Shown here piece after piece: positions 28,499-36,683 of a DNA stretch of 64,000 bases. Source of the stretch: Massilia sp. PAMC28688 (GTDB lineage Bacteria > Pseudomonadota > Gammaproteobacteria > Burkholderiales > Burkholderiaceae_D); assembly GCF_019443445.1 (NCBI RefSeq), contig NZ_CP080378.1, positions 4,836,001-4,900,000 of the forward strand. The letters run 5' to 3'. Positions within the stretch are counted from its first letter, which is position 1. The number at the start of each line of letters is the position of its first letter. Below the pieces are notes generated by a model. The model worked only from the letters and a program-made list of their open reading frames with translations. It was not told the origin of the DNA and did not search any database. Made by a program: the position numbers and the translations under genes.

Positions 28499-30426
28499 GC
28501 GACAACCCAATCCAAACCTTGCTTCACATAGAACGGCATTTTCCATTGGACATTTTTGTCTGTCAAAGCAAGGAAAAGGAGGGATGCCGCAAAATCTGAC
28601 TTCTTTGAAAGCACGGTGTCTATCAACGTATAAGGATCAAATATCGTCGTGAAGTCATCCTTATTCTTAAGCCCATTCAGAGAATCAAGATTTTGCTCGA
28701 CGGTAGCACGATTGATATGTACGAAAGCATCTTCAAAGCTCCGAGCTTGATACTTATCCTCATCGAGCTGGTAACATACCTTGATATTTGGAGATGCAGA
28801 CGCCAACTTTCCTTCTTTCAAATTCTGCATCCAGACAGAGAATTCCGGTGTATGAATGTTGGGCGCGGCGTAATAGTACTTTATCGTCTCATTGCTAGTA
28901 TGGGTGCCTGATGCAACGGGTGAAGCTTCATAAGTAATTTTCGCCTTTTTAACTTGTACCGTCGTATCAATGTCTGTGATGACCAGTCCTTTGATATCGA
29001 GGAAGTCGAGCAAGTGGCGGAACGCCTTTGCGTTGGCGCCAGCTTCGACGATAGTTATGTTTTGTGACAAGAGCGGAATATACCCCTCCTCGCCATTGTG
29101 TGACTCGTCATAAGCCGCCATAAAGTACGGCAACAATATCGACTCTGTCGTGCCTTCGATGAAGATTACTTTATCAGCAAAAAATAACTCGCAGGTGTCG
29201 AGTGTGAGGAACTGCTCTACGAATTGGAAAGAAGCTTTTTCGGCGCCATAGCTTGCGGCCAGATCTTCGTGAAAATTCTTCACCGTCACCACGCCAGCCT
29301 TGCATTGAAGGTAGCGAATATCTTTAAAGTCGCATTGCGATACAATGTGCGATGAATGGGTAGTGATAACAGACTGAAGATTTACAATCCCTTTAAGCAA
29401 ATTCTTTATTTCTCGTGCGAAAACGTACTGCATTTGTGGATGGGTGTGCGCTTCGGGCTCCTCAATAAAGAGCAAATTGATCTGCCGAATATTTCTTTTA
29501 AATTCTTCCTTGCGAATTTCGATGGCTAAAAGAACATAAAGGATGTTCATGTGCCCAAGCCCATTGAAAGTTTCAGGAAGATAACCAGGGCCACCCCCAT
29601 ACACTACTTGCGACGCGTCCTCCAAAATCTCTTTCGACTCCAAGTTCGAGATCACTTTAATATCATCGATACCTAGAAACTTTTGTGCCGCACCGAGAAA
29701 TGGCGAAAAAAACTCTTTGTAAGTTTTCTCAAGCGACCGATCCATATCGAGCATCAGGTCGTTTATTGGCCCGAAGTCATTTCCACCGGTGTTGTTCGCG
29801 TTAAAGTACTGTGTCGTCAACTTTGAAAGAACGTTTTTTCCACCTTCCGAACTGGCCACATCACGTCGAGCGTGAATGAATTGGAAATTGATGATATTCC
29901 GAACAGCATGCATATCTTTCTTTATGAGCTTTTCGCGCTTATCAAAGATTTCTGACTCGTCTGAATATGCATAAACATCACGTTTGAGATAACGCTGAGT
30001 GTTCCTACGCAGGAAACGCTCCCGCTTCTCCCCCGGCTCAGGCAAATCCTTAATTAGTGCATCTTGATCAATAGTGCATTCGAAGAGAATTTTGACGCGG
30101 TTAATCGCTGGGTCCAAGTCTGTAATGAATTCAGAAAGGAACCTCAAATTATCGCTGTCCGAATACGTAATCTCAAGCATCATTCGAATGCTAATTTCCG
30201 AAAACGCCGGTCTCGCTTCAATTTTTGACAGCAATTTCCTACATTCAATCGGAAAATCGTCGTACGAAAACTTGTTTCCATCCTGATAGAATCGATCGAA
30301 CAACATCAGGAGAGAGGTTTTTCCGCTATTGTTCTTCCCGATAATTAGGGACAGCTCGCCTCGAAGATCTACATCGACTCGTTTAAAAATCCGAAAATTG
30401 CACGCCGTAAATTTTGTTATCTTCAC
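28495..30426 (-). CDS. OLD-family ATPase/TOPRIM endonuclease, GajA-type
   Basis: This 643-residue protein is an OLD-family nuclease. An ABC-type ATPase domain has Walker A GKNNSGKTS at 30-38, a FNGLGHMNIL signature-like segment, Walker B LLFIEEPEAH at 318-327 and H-loop THSSH at 356-360. A TOPRIM nuclease domain follows, with FIEGTTE at 422-428 and DIDTT at 485-489, and a C-terminal helical part. In Gabija, GajA nicks or degrades phage DNA when nucleotide pools fall. The start is set at the GTG 30426, which has AGGGG at proper spacing and gives the classic MKITKFTACNFRIF opening. The TTG at 30450 has no ribosome-binding site. Confidence 0.88.
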   Translation of the reverse strand: MKITKFTACNFRIFKRVDVDLRGELSLIIGKNNSGKTSLLMLFDRFYQDGNKFSYDDFPIECRKLLSKIEARPAFSEISIRMMLEITYSDSDNLRFLSEFITDLDPAINRVKILFECTIDQDALIKDLPEPGEKRERFLRRNTQRYLKRDVYAYSDESEIFDKREKLIKKDMHAVRNIINFQFIHARRDVASSEGGKNVLSKLTTQYFNANNTGGNDFGPINDLMLDMDRSLEKTYKEFFSPFLGAAQKFLGIDDIKVISNLESKEILEDASQVVYGGGPGYLPETFNGLGHMNILYVLLAIEIRKEEFKRNIRQINLLFIEEPEAHTHPQMQYVFAREIKNLLKGIVNLQSVITTHSSHIVSQCDFKDIRYLQCKAGVVTVKNFHEDLAASYGAEKASFQFVEQFLTLDTCELFFADKVIFIEGTTESILLPYFMAAYDESHNGEEGYIPLLSQNITIVEAGANAKAFRHLLDFLDIKGLVITDIDTTVQVKKAKITYEASPVASGTHTSNETIKYYYAAPNIHTPEFSVWMQNLKEGKLASASPNIKVCYQLDEDKYQARSFEDAFVHINRATVEQNLDSLNGLKNKDDFTTIFDPYTLIDTVLSKKSDFAASLLFLALTDKNVQWKMPFYVKQGLDWVVA

Positions 30427-30672
30427 AAAATCCCCTAGTCTTATTTTCAACTGCGTTTGTGAACCACAGTTGCACTAATTATCCTTCGATTGATCTTTTG
30501 TTTGCACGCGACTTGTTTTTCCGTCAGTTTTCTCTGGAGCCTTGTTCGAGTTAAGAATAAGTTGCCTCCTGGGCCGCCTATCGAAACTTTTGCATAATGG
30601 CACTACTTGGATTTTTCGGCAACAAATAGTCGCTGGGGAAGCTTTACCGGATTTCCAATGACTCGGCACGAT
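30427..30672. other. Upstream region of the Gabija-like operon, no convincing gene
   Basis: This low-GC stretch must contain the promoter of the nuclease gene. A possible -10 element GATAAT is seen on the minus strand near 30480. A 64-codon minus-strand frame (30475-30669) has no recognisable similarity, a low-complexity basic composition and no good ribosome-binding site, so it is not called. Confidence 0.4.
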
Positions 30673-31203
30673 TCATTTTAGAGACGCAACGGTTTCATCC
30701 CGAATGAACTGCAACTCTTTGAATTCATTAAAAAATCCGACTCGGTTTAGTTCGTCCTGCAAGATCAGCGCGAAGGTGTCAAGGAAGGGGCTCTTCACAA
30801 GTACGTGTGCGTCCAGCTGCCGGTTCCCTGGTAGCCGCTCGTAAATTCAGACACTGGCAGATGGCTCTTGCCGTAGATGGGATCATCGATATCGAAGTAC
30901 TCGCCCCCGCCTATGGTGCTGTAGCCGTAAATGACCATAAAATGCCCGCCACCGCCATTCCAGCCAACGCGCGCCACCGGGCGCCCCTTGTCGATTTCGG
31001 CGCGGACCTGTTCAAAGCTAACCGCTCCCGTGATGCTAACAAAGTTGCGCGTGCGCGTCAGCGAGCGGTCCAGTTACCATGGCACATTGCACGCCGCCTG
31101 CGAAGGATCTCCGCAGCAGCCACGCTGGCCCAGCGGTCAGGTCTTCCTGCAGAAGCGTGCTGTAAGGCCGCCTCGCCAGATAGGCAAATTCGGAAACATT
31201 CAA
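30673..31203 (-). pseudogene. Decayed papain-like cysteine protease gene
   Basis: DNA at 30790-31253 matches the intact protease gene and its upstream region (34504-35121) at roughly 95 percent. This copy has three lesions. The start codon is changed from ATG to TTG (31201-31203). About 149 bp is deleted near 31135, removing residues 23-72 with the catalytic Cys. A one-base deletion near 30797 creates a stop after THTY. Beyond that point the frame, if corrected, continues KSPFLDTFALILQDELN and ends at 30673. This short tail is unrelated to the 200-residue C-terminus of the intact gene. It is clearly non-functional. Confidence 0.88.
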
Positions 31204-31253
31204 GATGGACTCCAGGACGTCGGGTGGCGGCCAGGCGACCGCCGTTCACAACG

Positions 31254-31398
31254 AAGCAGCTGCGGCGGCTTGAGTATGATCTGACGTATGTCGAGTTCGA
31301 TGATGGGCATGTCATTCCGCCCGAGGTCACGCAGGCTGCCGTGGACTGGTTTATTGGGATGCCATAGCCTCCTGGTCAACAGCGGTGCCGATCGATGC
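31254..31398. repeat. Right 145-bp direct repeat bounding the island
   Basis: This is the second copy of the esterase 3' end (38 codons plus stop and 31 bp downstream). It starts abruptly after the protease upstream sequence at CACAACG and ends 38 bp before the comEC stop. Because comEC follows this copy, the ancestral order was probably esterase directly next to comEC. Confidence 0.93.
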
Positions 31399-31436
31399 AA
31401 GAGCAATGGCGCGCTCGCAGCAGCACGGCCTCGCGC

Positions 31437-33812
31437 CTAGCGTCCGTACCAGTACCGCGCGTGTTCGTGGCGGTACCGGCGCGCAGTGAAGGCATCGCGG
31501 GAGCTGATCGTGATTGCCCCGTCAGCGTCAGTGCGCAGGCGCTCGATATTGAGTTCACCATAGCGTGCGTACACCTCCGCCTTGGGATGCCGATAGCGAT
31601 TGCGATAGCCCACCTGGAACACGGCCAGTCGCGGGGCCACGGCGTGCAGGAAACCCAGCGTGGACGAGGTACCGCTGCCATGATGCGGCACCAGCAGCAC
31701 ATCGGCCGCCAGCCTGGCGCGCGAGCGCACCACCAGCTCACCTTCCTGCGCAGCTTCAATGTCGGCCGCCAGCAGCATGCTGTTTTCCCCTGCCGTGATC
31801 TTCAGCGTGCAGCCGCGCGCATTTGGCTTGAGGGCAGGATTGCCGTAGCTGGCAAGGCTGGGCTGCAGCATCTCAAACAGGACGCCGTCCCAGTGCCACG
31901 ACTGGTCACCGGCGCAGCGGACATGCTTTGCCGCCCGCGCGACAATCGGATGATCGTGCCGCAGCGACGAGGTAATCCACCCCACCGGGACTTCTTCCAG
32001 GATCGACAGCGCGCCGCCTGCATGGTCCACATCACTGTGCGTGACGACGAGCGCATCAAGCTTGCCGATCCCGCGCGCCTTCAGGTACGGCAGGATCACG
32101 CGTGCCCCGGCGTTGGACAGTTGCGAATACTGTGGGCCCGTGTCATACAGCAGTCGATGACGGTGCGTTTCCACCAGCAGCGCCGTGCCCTGCCCCACGT
32201 CGAGCACAGTGGCCACAAAGTGCCCCGGCACCGGACTGGTGGCCCGGCCAGCGAGCAGAGGCAGCCACGCCACCATGCCGAGCCAGCGCAAGGGCCAACC
32301 GCGCGGCGCCAGCAGCCATAAGGTCCCAAACAAGGCAATGCCAAAAACCCAGGGCGCCGGCTGAGGGGCGCTCCAGACGGCCATGGGAAAGGCGCTGAGC
32401 CACTCCAGCACCCAGGCCAGCGCGGCCACGCCTGCATGCGCAATGTTCAGCAGCAGCGTCGACAGGGGTGCCGGCAGCATGCTTCCCGCCAGGGACAAGG
32501 GCGTCACCACAAGGCTGATCAAGGGAATGGCAATGGCGTTGGCAATCGGACTGGCAAGCGACACCTGCGAAAACAGCAGCATCGTCAGCGGCACCAGCCC
32601 CACCGTCACCACGTACTGGGTGCGCGCCGCCAGCAGCAGCTTGCCGCGCCAGGTCCGGTCGCTGGCGCCCGACCGGCCAACCGTGGCGTACAGGATCATG
32701 GCGACGGCCCCGAAGGAGAGCCAGAATCCGGGTGACAGTACCGCCCACGGATCGAGCAGCACTACCACGCCCAGGGCGACACTGAGCACATGCGATACGC
32801 TCGAGATCCGTCCAAGCCACACCGCCGCTCCCACGACAGTGAGCATGTACAGCGTGCGCTGGGCTGGAATGCCAAAGCCGGCCAGCAGCACGTAAAGAAA
32901 GCCAATCACGATGCCTGCCAGCGCGGCCACCTTCTGCGCCGGCAGCAGCAGCGGCAGTTGCGCGCCGGTGAAAAACGAGCGGCGCCACAGGGCAGACACC
33001 AGCAAGGCGCCCATCCCCGCGATCATGGTGATATGCAGGCCCGATATGGAAATAAGGTGACCTACGCCGGTTCGGGTGAAGACCTTCCAGTCGGTCTGAT
33101 CGATGCCGCGCTGGTCGCCCACTACCAGCGCCACGATGACGCCTGCGTACGGTTTGCCGGGCAAGGCCGCCAGGATGCGGTCTCGCAGGGCCGCGCGGCT
33201 GCGCTCCACCAGCGTTTTCGGGCTGGCCACGAATTCAGCCAACCTTGCATTGCCGGCTTCCTCGCGCACGTAGCCGGTGGCACGAATGCCCTGTTCAAGC
33301 AGCCACACTTCAAAATCAAAGCCATGCGGATTGGCGTTGCCATGCGGGCGCTGCAGGCGCACAGTGAGGCGCCACCGTTCGCCCGGCCGGACGCGCCTTG
33401 CCTGGTCCTGCTCGCCGCGAATGGCGCCATACCATGCCAGCGATATCAGCGGCGGCACGCCTATCACAGGGCCTTCCACCTGTTCGACCGAAAAGTTAAA
33501 GCGCACCCCTTCGGCAAACTCGTATGGCAGGTTGTGGACCACACCGACAATCGTGACATCGCGCCCTTCGTCCGCCCTGGCCAGGGATGGTCCCAGCGCA
33601 TTCTGGGCAATGTACGCGGCCCATGCAAACCCGAGCAATATGCCCGAAGCCAGCATTGGCAATGAACGCCAGGTCCCTGGCCAGCGCAGATGCAGCGCCC
33701 CCAGCACCAGCGCGCATGCGGCCAGCAGCATCAGCTGCGGCGCGCCCGGCAGCGCGGCCTGCGTCTGCAGCCAGGCCGCGCCTGCGGCAAAACCAAGTAT
33801 CCACGTGCGCAT
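31437..33812 (-). CDS. comEC: DNA internalisation competence protein ComEC/Rec2
   Basis: This 791-residue multi-domain membrane protein has an N-terminal helix pair and DUF4131 domain, a central Competence domain with many helices (GVGHLISISGLHITMIAGMGALL is diagnostic), and a C-terminal metallo-beta-lactamase domain with VTHSDVDHAGG and LLVPHHGSGTSST. It forms the inner-membrane channel for single-stranded DNA uptake in natural transformation, and the beta-lactamase-like domain may degrade the non-transported strand. The start at the ATG 33812 (MRTWILGFAAGAAWL) places the first hydrophobic helix at the N-terminus. An ATG at 33845 is also possible. Its presence is consistent with a transformable lineage, one route by which the neighbouring island could have arrived. 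Confidence 0.92.
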   Translation of the reverse strand: MRTWILGFAAGAAWLQTQAALPGAPQLMLLAACALVLGALHLRWPGTWRSLPMLASGILLGFAWAAYIAQNALGPSLARADEGRDVTIVGVVHNLPYEFAEGVRFNFSVEQVEGPVIGVPPLISLAWYGAIRGEQDQARRVRPGERWRLTVRLQRPHGNANPHGFDFEVWLLEQGIRATGYVREEAGNARLAEFVASPKTLVERSRAALRDRILAALPGKPYAGVIVALVVGDQRGIDQTDWKVFTRTGVGHLISISGLHITMIAGMGALLVSALWRRSFFTGAQLPLLLPAQKVAALAGIVIGFLYVLLAGFGIPAQRTLYMLTVVGAAVWLGRISSVSHVLSVALGVVVLLDPWAVLSPGFWLSFGAVAMILYATVGRSGASDRTWRGKLLLAARTQYVVTVGLVPLTMLLFSQVSLASPIANAIAIPLISLVVTPLSLAGSMLPAPLSTLLLNIAHAGVAALAWVLEWLSAFPMAVWSAPQPAPWVFGIALFGTLWLLAPRGWPLRWLGMVAWLPLLAGRATSPVPGHFVATVLDVGQGTALLVETHRHRLLYDTGPQYSQLSNAGARVILPYLKARGIGKLDALVVTHSDVDHAGGALSILEEVPVGWITSSLRHDHPIVARAAKHVRCAGDQSWHWDGVLFEMLQPSLASYGNPALKPNARGCTLKITAGENSMLLAADIEAAQEGELVVRSRARLAADVLLVPHHGSGTSSTLGFLHAVAPRLAVFQVGYRNRYRHPKAEVYARYGELNIERLRTDADGAITISSRDAFTARRYRHEHARYWYGR

Positions 33813-33851
33813 GCAGTATCCGAGGCGAGCTGGGCCAAGGGGCATACTACG

Positions 33852-33886
33852 AAAAAAAGCGGCGAGCCCTGCTCATGGTTCGCCGC
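33852..33886 (-). terminator. Rho-independent terminator of the protease gene
   Basis: Read on the minus strand, GCGGCGAACC pairs with GGCTCGCCGC around an 8-base loop (one G-U pair). It is followed by seven T residues. It lies 24 bases after the protease stop and separates that transcript from comEC. Confidence 0.85.
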
Positions 33887-33889
33887 CCT

Positions 33890-33903
33890 TTGATCCAGAT
33901 CAA
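33890..33903. promoter_or_regulatory. Perfect FNR/Anr-type box
   Basis: TTGATCCAGATCAA matches the FNR consensus TTGAT-N4-ATCAA exactly. It lies between the protease stop and its terminator, with its centre 84 bp upstream of the comEC ATG at 33812. A class II position (-41.5) would put the comEC start site near 33855, at the edge of the terminator. No -10 box is evident there, so regulation of comEC is only possible, not shown. Confidence 0.35.
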
Positions 33904-33909
33904 GCGTCC

Positions 33910-35070
33910 TCAGGCGCCCATCAGGTCATCCATATTGGCCAATGGCTTGGCCGCTTCGCGCAGGAGGACCAGGGCGTCGGCCAGCTCCACCGGCTGGTAC
34001 AGCGCAAAGCGGCCCACACTGCGCAGCGGCACCAGCACATCGCGAACCTGCGGGTCTTCCGATGCAATCCACAGCGCCTCGAAATTGAGCGCAGGTACGC
34101 GCAGCAGCCGCAGCTCGCGCACCTCGTCTTCCTTGACCTGGGACAGTGCCACCGCCAGGGCGCGCGCGAAGGGTTCCAGGTGTGCCCTGGCCGCGGACAT
34201 TTGCAGCAGCCGCGCGTCGCCATCTTCGCTGATATCGAAAAATGCGCGCGGGGCGTCATCTTCCACTTCGTACACCCGCAGCCCCACGGCTTCCGGCTGC
34301 ACGTCGGGGGCGCCCAGCAAGTCTGCCAGGCCGACAGCGTAGATGCGCTGCGCAATGCCGATGTTGGCCGTCTGCGCTTGCGCGATATCGCCCGGGGCCG
34401 GCGCGCCGGTGCCGCCCTTGAGCTTGAGCAGGGGGCGCAGCTCCCAGATGCGGCGCAAAATCAGGTCTGTTGGGATGGGCAGGTCGAATGGCATTCTGAA
34501 ATAGCTCTTCAAAAAGTAGGTGTGCGTCCAGCTGCCGGTTCCCTGGTAGCCGCTCGTAAATTCAGACACTGGCAGATGGCTCTTGCCGTAGATGGGATCA
34601 TCGATATCGAAGTACTCGCCCCCGCCTATGGTGCTGTAGCCGTAAATGACCATGAAATGCCCGCCACCGCCACTCCAGCCAATGCGCGCTCCCACCGGCC
34701 GCCCCTTGTCGATTTCGGCGCGGACCTGTTCAAAGCTGACCGCTCCCGTGATGCTAACAAAGTTGCGCGTGCGCGTCAGCGAGCGGTCCAGGTACCATGG
34801 CACATTGCACGCCGCCTGCGATGGGTCGCCGCAGCAGCCACGCTGGCCCAGCTCGGCATTGGCGACGCGGCACTGCGTCCACGTGCTCCAGCGCCAGAAG
34901 TAGCGCGATACGCTGACCGCCGTCGCCGCCCAGCACCAGTTGGACTGGGTCTGCGCCTGCATTTCAAAAGGCAATTGCTTCTGCACGAACAAGGTGCCGA
35001 AGATCAGGTCTTCCTGCAGAAGCGTGCTGTAAGGCCGCCTCGCCAGATAGGCAAATTCAGAAACATTCAT
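33910..35070 (-). CDS. Papain-like cysteine protease with unknown C-terminal domain
   Basis: The 386-residue protein has a papain/C39-like peptidase domain in its first 190 residues. Catalytic Cys46 is in SNWCWAATAVSV, His138 in GGGGHFMVIYG, and the acidic member is around D157 in YFDIDDP. Extra cysteine pairs (C67, C79, C80, C88) may form disulfides. There is no signal peptide. Residues 195-386 form a region with no recognised family, rich in short helices. The gene stands alone with its own terminator. A broken paralogue with a different C-terminus lies 3 kb to the left. The substrate and role are unknown; effector-like or housekeeping functions cannot be separated here. Confidence 0.82.
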   Translation of the reverse strand: MNVSEFAYLARRPYSTLLQEDLIFGTLFVQKQLPFEMQAQTQSNWCWAATAVSVSRYFWRWSTWTQCRVANAELGQRGCCGDPSQAACNVPWYLDRSLTRTRNFVSITGAVSFEQVRAEIDKGRPVGARIGWSGGGGHFMVIYGYSTIGGGEYFDIDDPIYGKSHLPVSEFTSGYQGTGSWTHTYFLKSYFRMPFDLPIPTDLILRRIWELRPLLKLKGGTGAPAPGDIAQAQTANIGIAQRIYAVGLADLLGAPDVQPEAVGLRVYEVEDDAPRAFFDISEDGDARLLQMSAARAHLEPFARALAVALSQVKEDEVRELRLLRVPALNFEALWIASEDPQVRDVLVPLRSVGRFALYQPVELADALVLLREAAKPLANMDDLMGA

Positions 35071-35181
35071 GATGGACTCCAGGACGTCGGGTGGCGGCCA
35101 GGCGACCGCCGTTCACAACGACTCTAGAGACAAACAGTTGAGGCCGGTTTGTGGCAGCGCACGTTGCCATGCGCGTCACGG

Positions 35182-35982
35182 TCAGGGCTGCAGGCCCGCC
35201 AGGCGCGGTATGGCCACGAAGGAATTTTCCCGGCTTGCGTCGAGGATAGTTTGAACCGGCACTCCGCGCATTTCTGCCAGCGCCGCGCCAATGCCGGGCA
35301 GGTTTTCCGGCTGGTTGACGCCGGGATGAATCCATGCCGGCGCGATATCGGGGGAATCGGTTTCCAGCACGATCGCCTCGAGCGGCAGCTGGGTGGCCAG
35401 GCGCCGGATCTGCAGCGCGCGCGTGAATGTCATGGCACCACCGAAGCCGAGCTTGAAACCGAGGTCGATATACATCTGCGCCTGCTGGAAACTGCCGTTG
35501 AATGCATGGGCAATGCCGGCCGGGGGCCGGATCTGGCGCAGATGCTTGAGCACCTGGTCTTGCGAACGCCGCACATGCGTGAGCACCGCCAGCTTGTAGT
35601 CGCGCGCCATGCGCAGCTGTTCGCGGAAAAAATGATCCTGCTTGTCGCGCATGGCCGGCTCACACAGCATGGGAATAAAGAAGTCCAGGCCAATTTCGCC
35701 TACCGCCACAAAGCGCGGGTCGTCGAGCGCGGCCTCGATGGCGCTTCGCAGTGCGGCCAGGTCTTCCTCGCGCGCATTGGGCACGCAGATGGGATGGATG
35801 CCGAGCGCGTAGCAGGCATTGGGCGCTGCGTGGCCCAGGCGCGCCACCTCGGCAAAATTTCCCCGTTCGACTGCGGGGATCACGATCATCGATACGCCGA
35901 CCTCGCCCGCGCGCCGCGCCACGCCCAGCGAGTCGCCATTGAACTCATGGGCGTCGAGGTGGCAGTGGGTATCGATCCACAT
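35182..35982 (-). CDS. TatD family metal-dependent hydrolase
   Basis: This 266-residue TIM-barrel metallohydrolase has metal-binding motif THCHLD at residues 5-10. It also has GEIGLDFF, the KLAVLTHVRRSQ and GIAHAFNGS histidines, and LETDSPDIAP with the terminal aspartate. TatD proteins are 3'-5' DNA exonucleases or deoxyribonucleases. It is the last gene of a leftward operon, two bases after the second lolD, a common gene order in Burkholderiales. Confidence 0.92.
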   Translation of the reverse strand: MWIDTHCHLDAHEFNGDSLGVARRAGEVGVSMIVIPAVERGNFAEVARLGHAAPNACYALGIHPICVPNAREEDLAALRSAIEAALDDPRFVAVGEIGLDFFIPMLCEPAMRDKQDHFFREQLRMARDYKLAVLTHVRRSQDQVLKHLRQIRPPAGIAHAFNGSFQQAQMYIDLGFKLGFGGAMTFTRALQIRRLATQLPLEAIVLETDSPDIAPAWIHPGVNQPENLPGIGAALAEMRGVPVQTILDASRENSFVAIPRLAGLQP

Positions 35983-35984
35983 GG

Positions 35985-36683
35985 TCAGCGCGGCTCTGGA
36001 TGCAGACCCGCGTCGGACAAGCGCAGCACGCGGTCGCAGCGATGCGCCAGCTCGTTGTCGTGGGTGACGATCACAAAGGCGGTGCCCAGGGTGCTGGATA
36101 GTTCCAGCATCAGTTCAAATATCTGCTGGGCGGTGCTGTGATCGAGGTTGCCGGTCGGTTCATCGGCCAGCACGCAGCCTGGCTGGGTGACGAGAGCGCG
36201 GGCCAGCGCAACGCGCTGCCGCTCGCCGCCGGACAGCTCGCCCGGAACGTGGATGGCGCGCTTGGACAGGCCAACGCGGGCCAGCATGGCTTGCGCCTTT
36301 TCCACCGCGACTGCGCGCTTTTCGCGGCGGATCAACAGCGGCATGGCCACGTTGTCGAGCGCCGAAAACTCCGGCAGCAGGTGGTGGAACTGGTACACGA
36401 AGCCGAGCGACTGGTTGCGCAGCTCACCGCGCGCCGTTTCCGACAGGGTGGCGAAATCGGCGCCCTGCAAGGTCACAGAGCCGGTGGTCGGCGTATCCAA
36501 TCCGCCCAGCAGGTGCAGCAGCGTCGACTTGCCCGAGCCGGAGGCGCCGACAATGGCCACGTGCTCGCCCCGGTTGACGGCGAAATCCACATTGCTCAGC
36601 ACCTGCACCTGGTAGCTGCCCTGGGTATAGGTCTTGCCCAGGCCTTGGCAGGACAGTACCGGATTGAGGGTGTGATTATTCAT
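35985..36683 (-). CDS. lolD: Lipoprotein-releasing ABC ATPase LolD, second copy
   Basis: This 232-residue ATPase has Walker [11 protein letters not shown]-loop region [23 protein letters not shown] (typical of LolD), signature [16 protein letters not shown], Walker [13 protein letters not shown] and H-loop VTHD. LolCDE extracts mature lipoproteins from the inner membrane and passes them to LolA. It overlaps its permease gene by 8 bases. It is close to identical in large stretches to the other LolD encoded 2 kb upstream, so the ATPase arose by recent tandem duplication. Confidence 0.92.
   Translation of the reverse strand: MNNHTLNPVLSCQGLGKTYTQGSYQVQVLSNVDFAVNRGEHVAIVGASGSGKSTLLHLLGGLDTPTTGSVTLQGADFATLSETARGELRNQSLGFVYQFHHLLPEFSALDNVAMPLLIRREKRAVAVEKAQAMLARVGLSKRAIHVPGELSGGERQRVALARALVTQPGCVLADEPTGNLDHSTAQQIFELMLELSSTLGTAFVIVTHDNELAHRCDRVLRLSDAGLHPEPR

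Larger units (their letters stand above)
26425..31253. mobile_element. Low-GC defence island between direct repeats
   Basis: About 4.8 kb lies between the two 145-bp repeats. Base composition drops sharply to roughly 40-45 percent GC by eye, against the mid-60s around it, and codon use changes accordingly. It holds the Gabija-like gene pair on the minus strand, about 250 bp with no convincing gene, and a decayed papain-like protease gene. There is no transposase, integrase, tRNA or short terminal inverted repeat, so it was probably acquired by homologous recombination rather than transposition. Confidence 0.8.

Noticed and set aside
30475..30669. A 64-codon minus-strand frame upstream of the nuclease gene, possible third Gabija-linked gene
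   Set aside because: It has no ribosome-binding site, no recognisable motif and an odd basic composition; probably promoter and leftover DNA.
26425..31253. Insertion sequence or integrative element ends at the island borders
   Set aside because: No transposase, integrase, tRNA target, short terminal inverted repeat or short target-site duplication was found. The long gene-derived repeat fits homologous recombination better.
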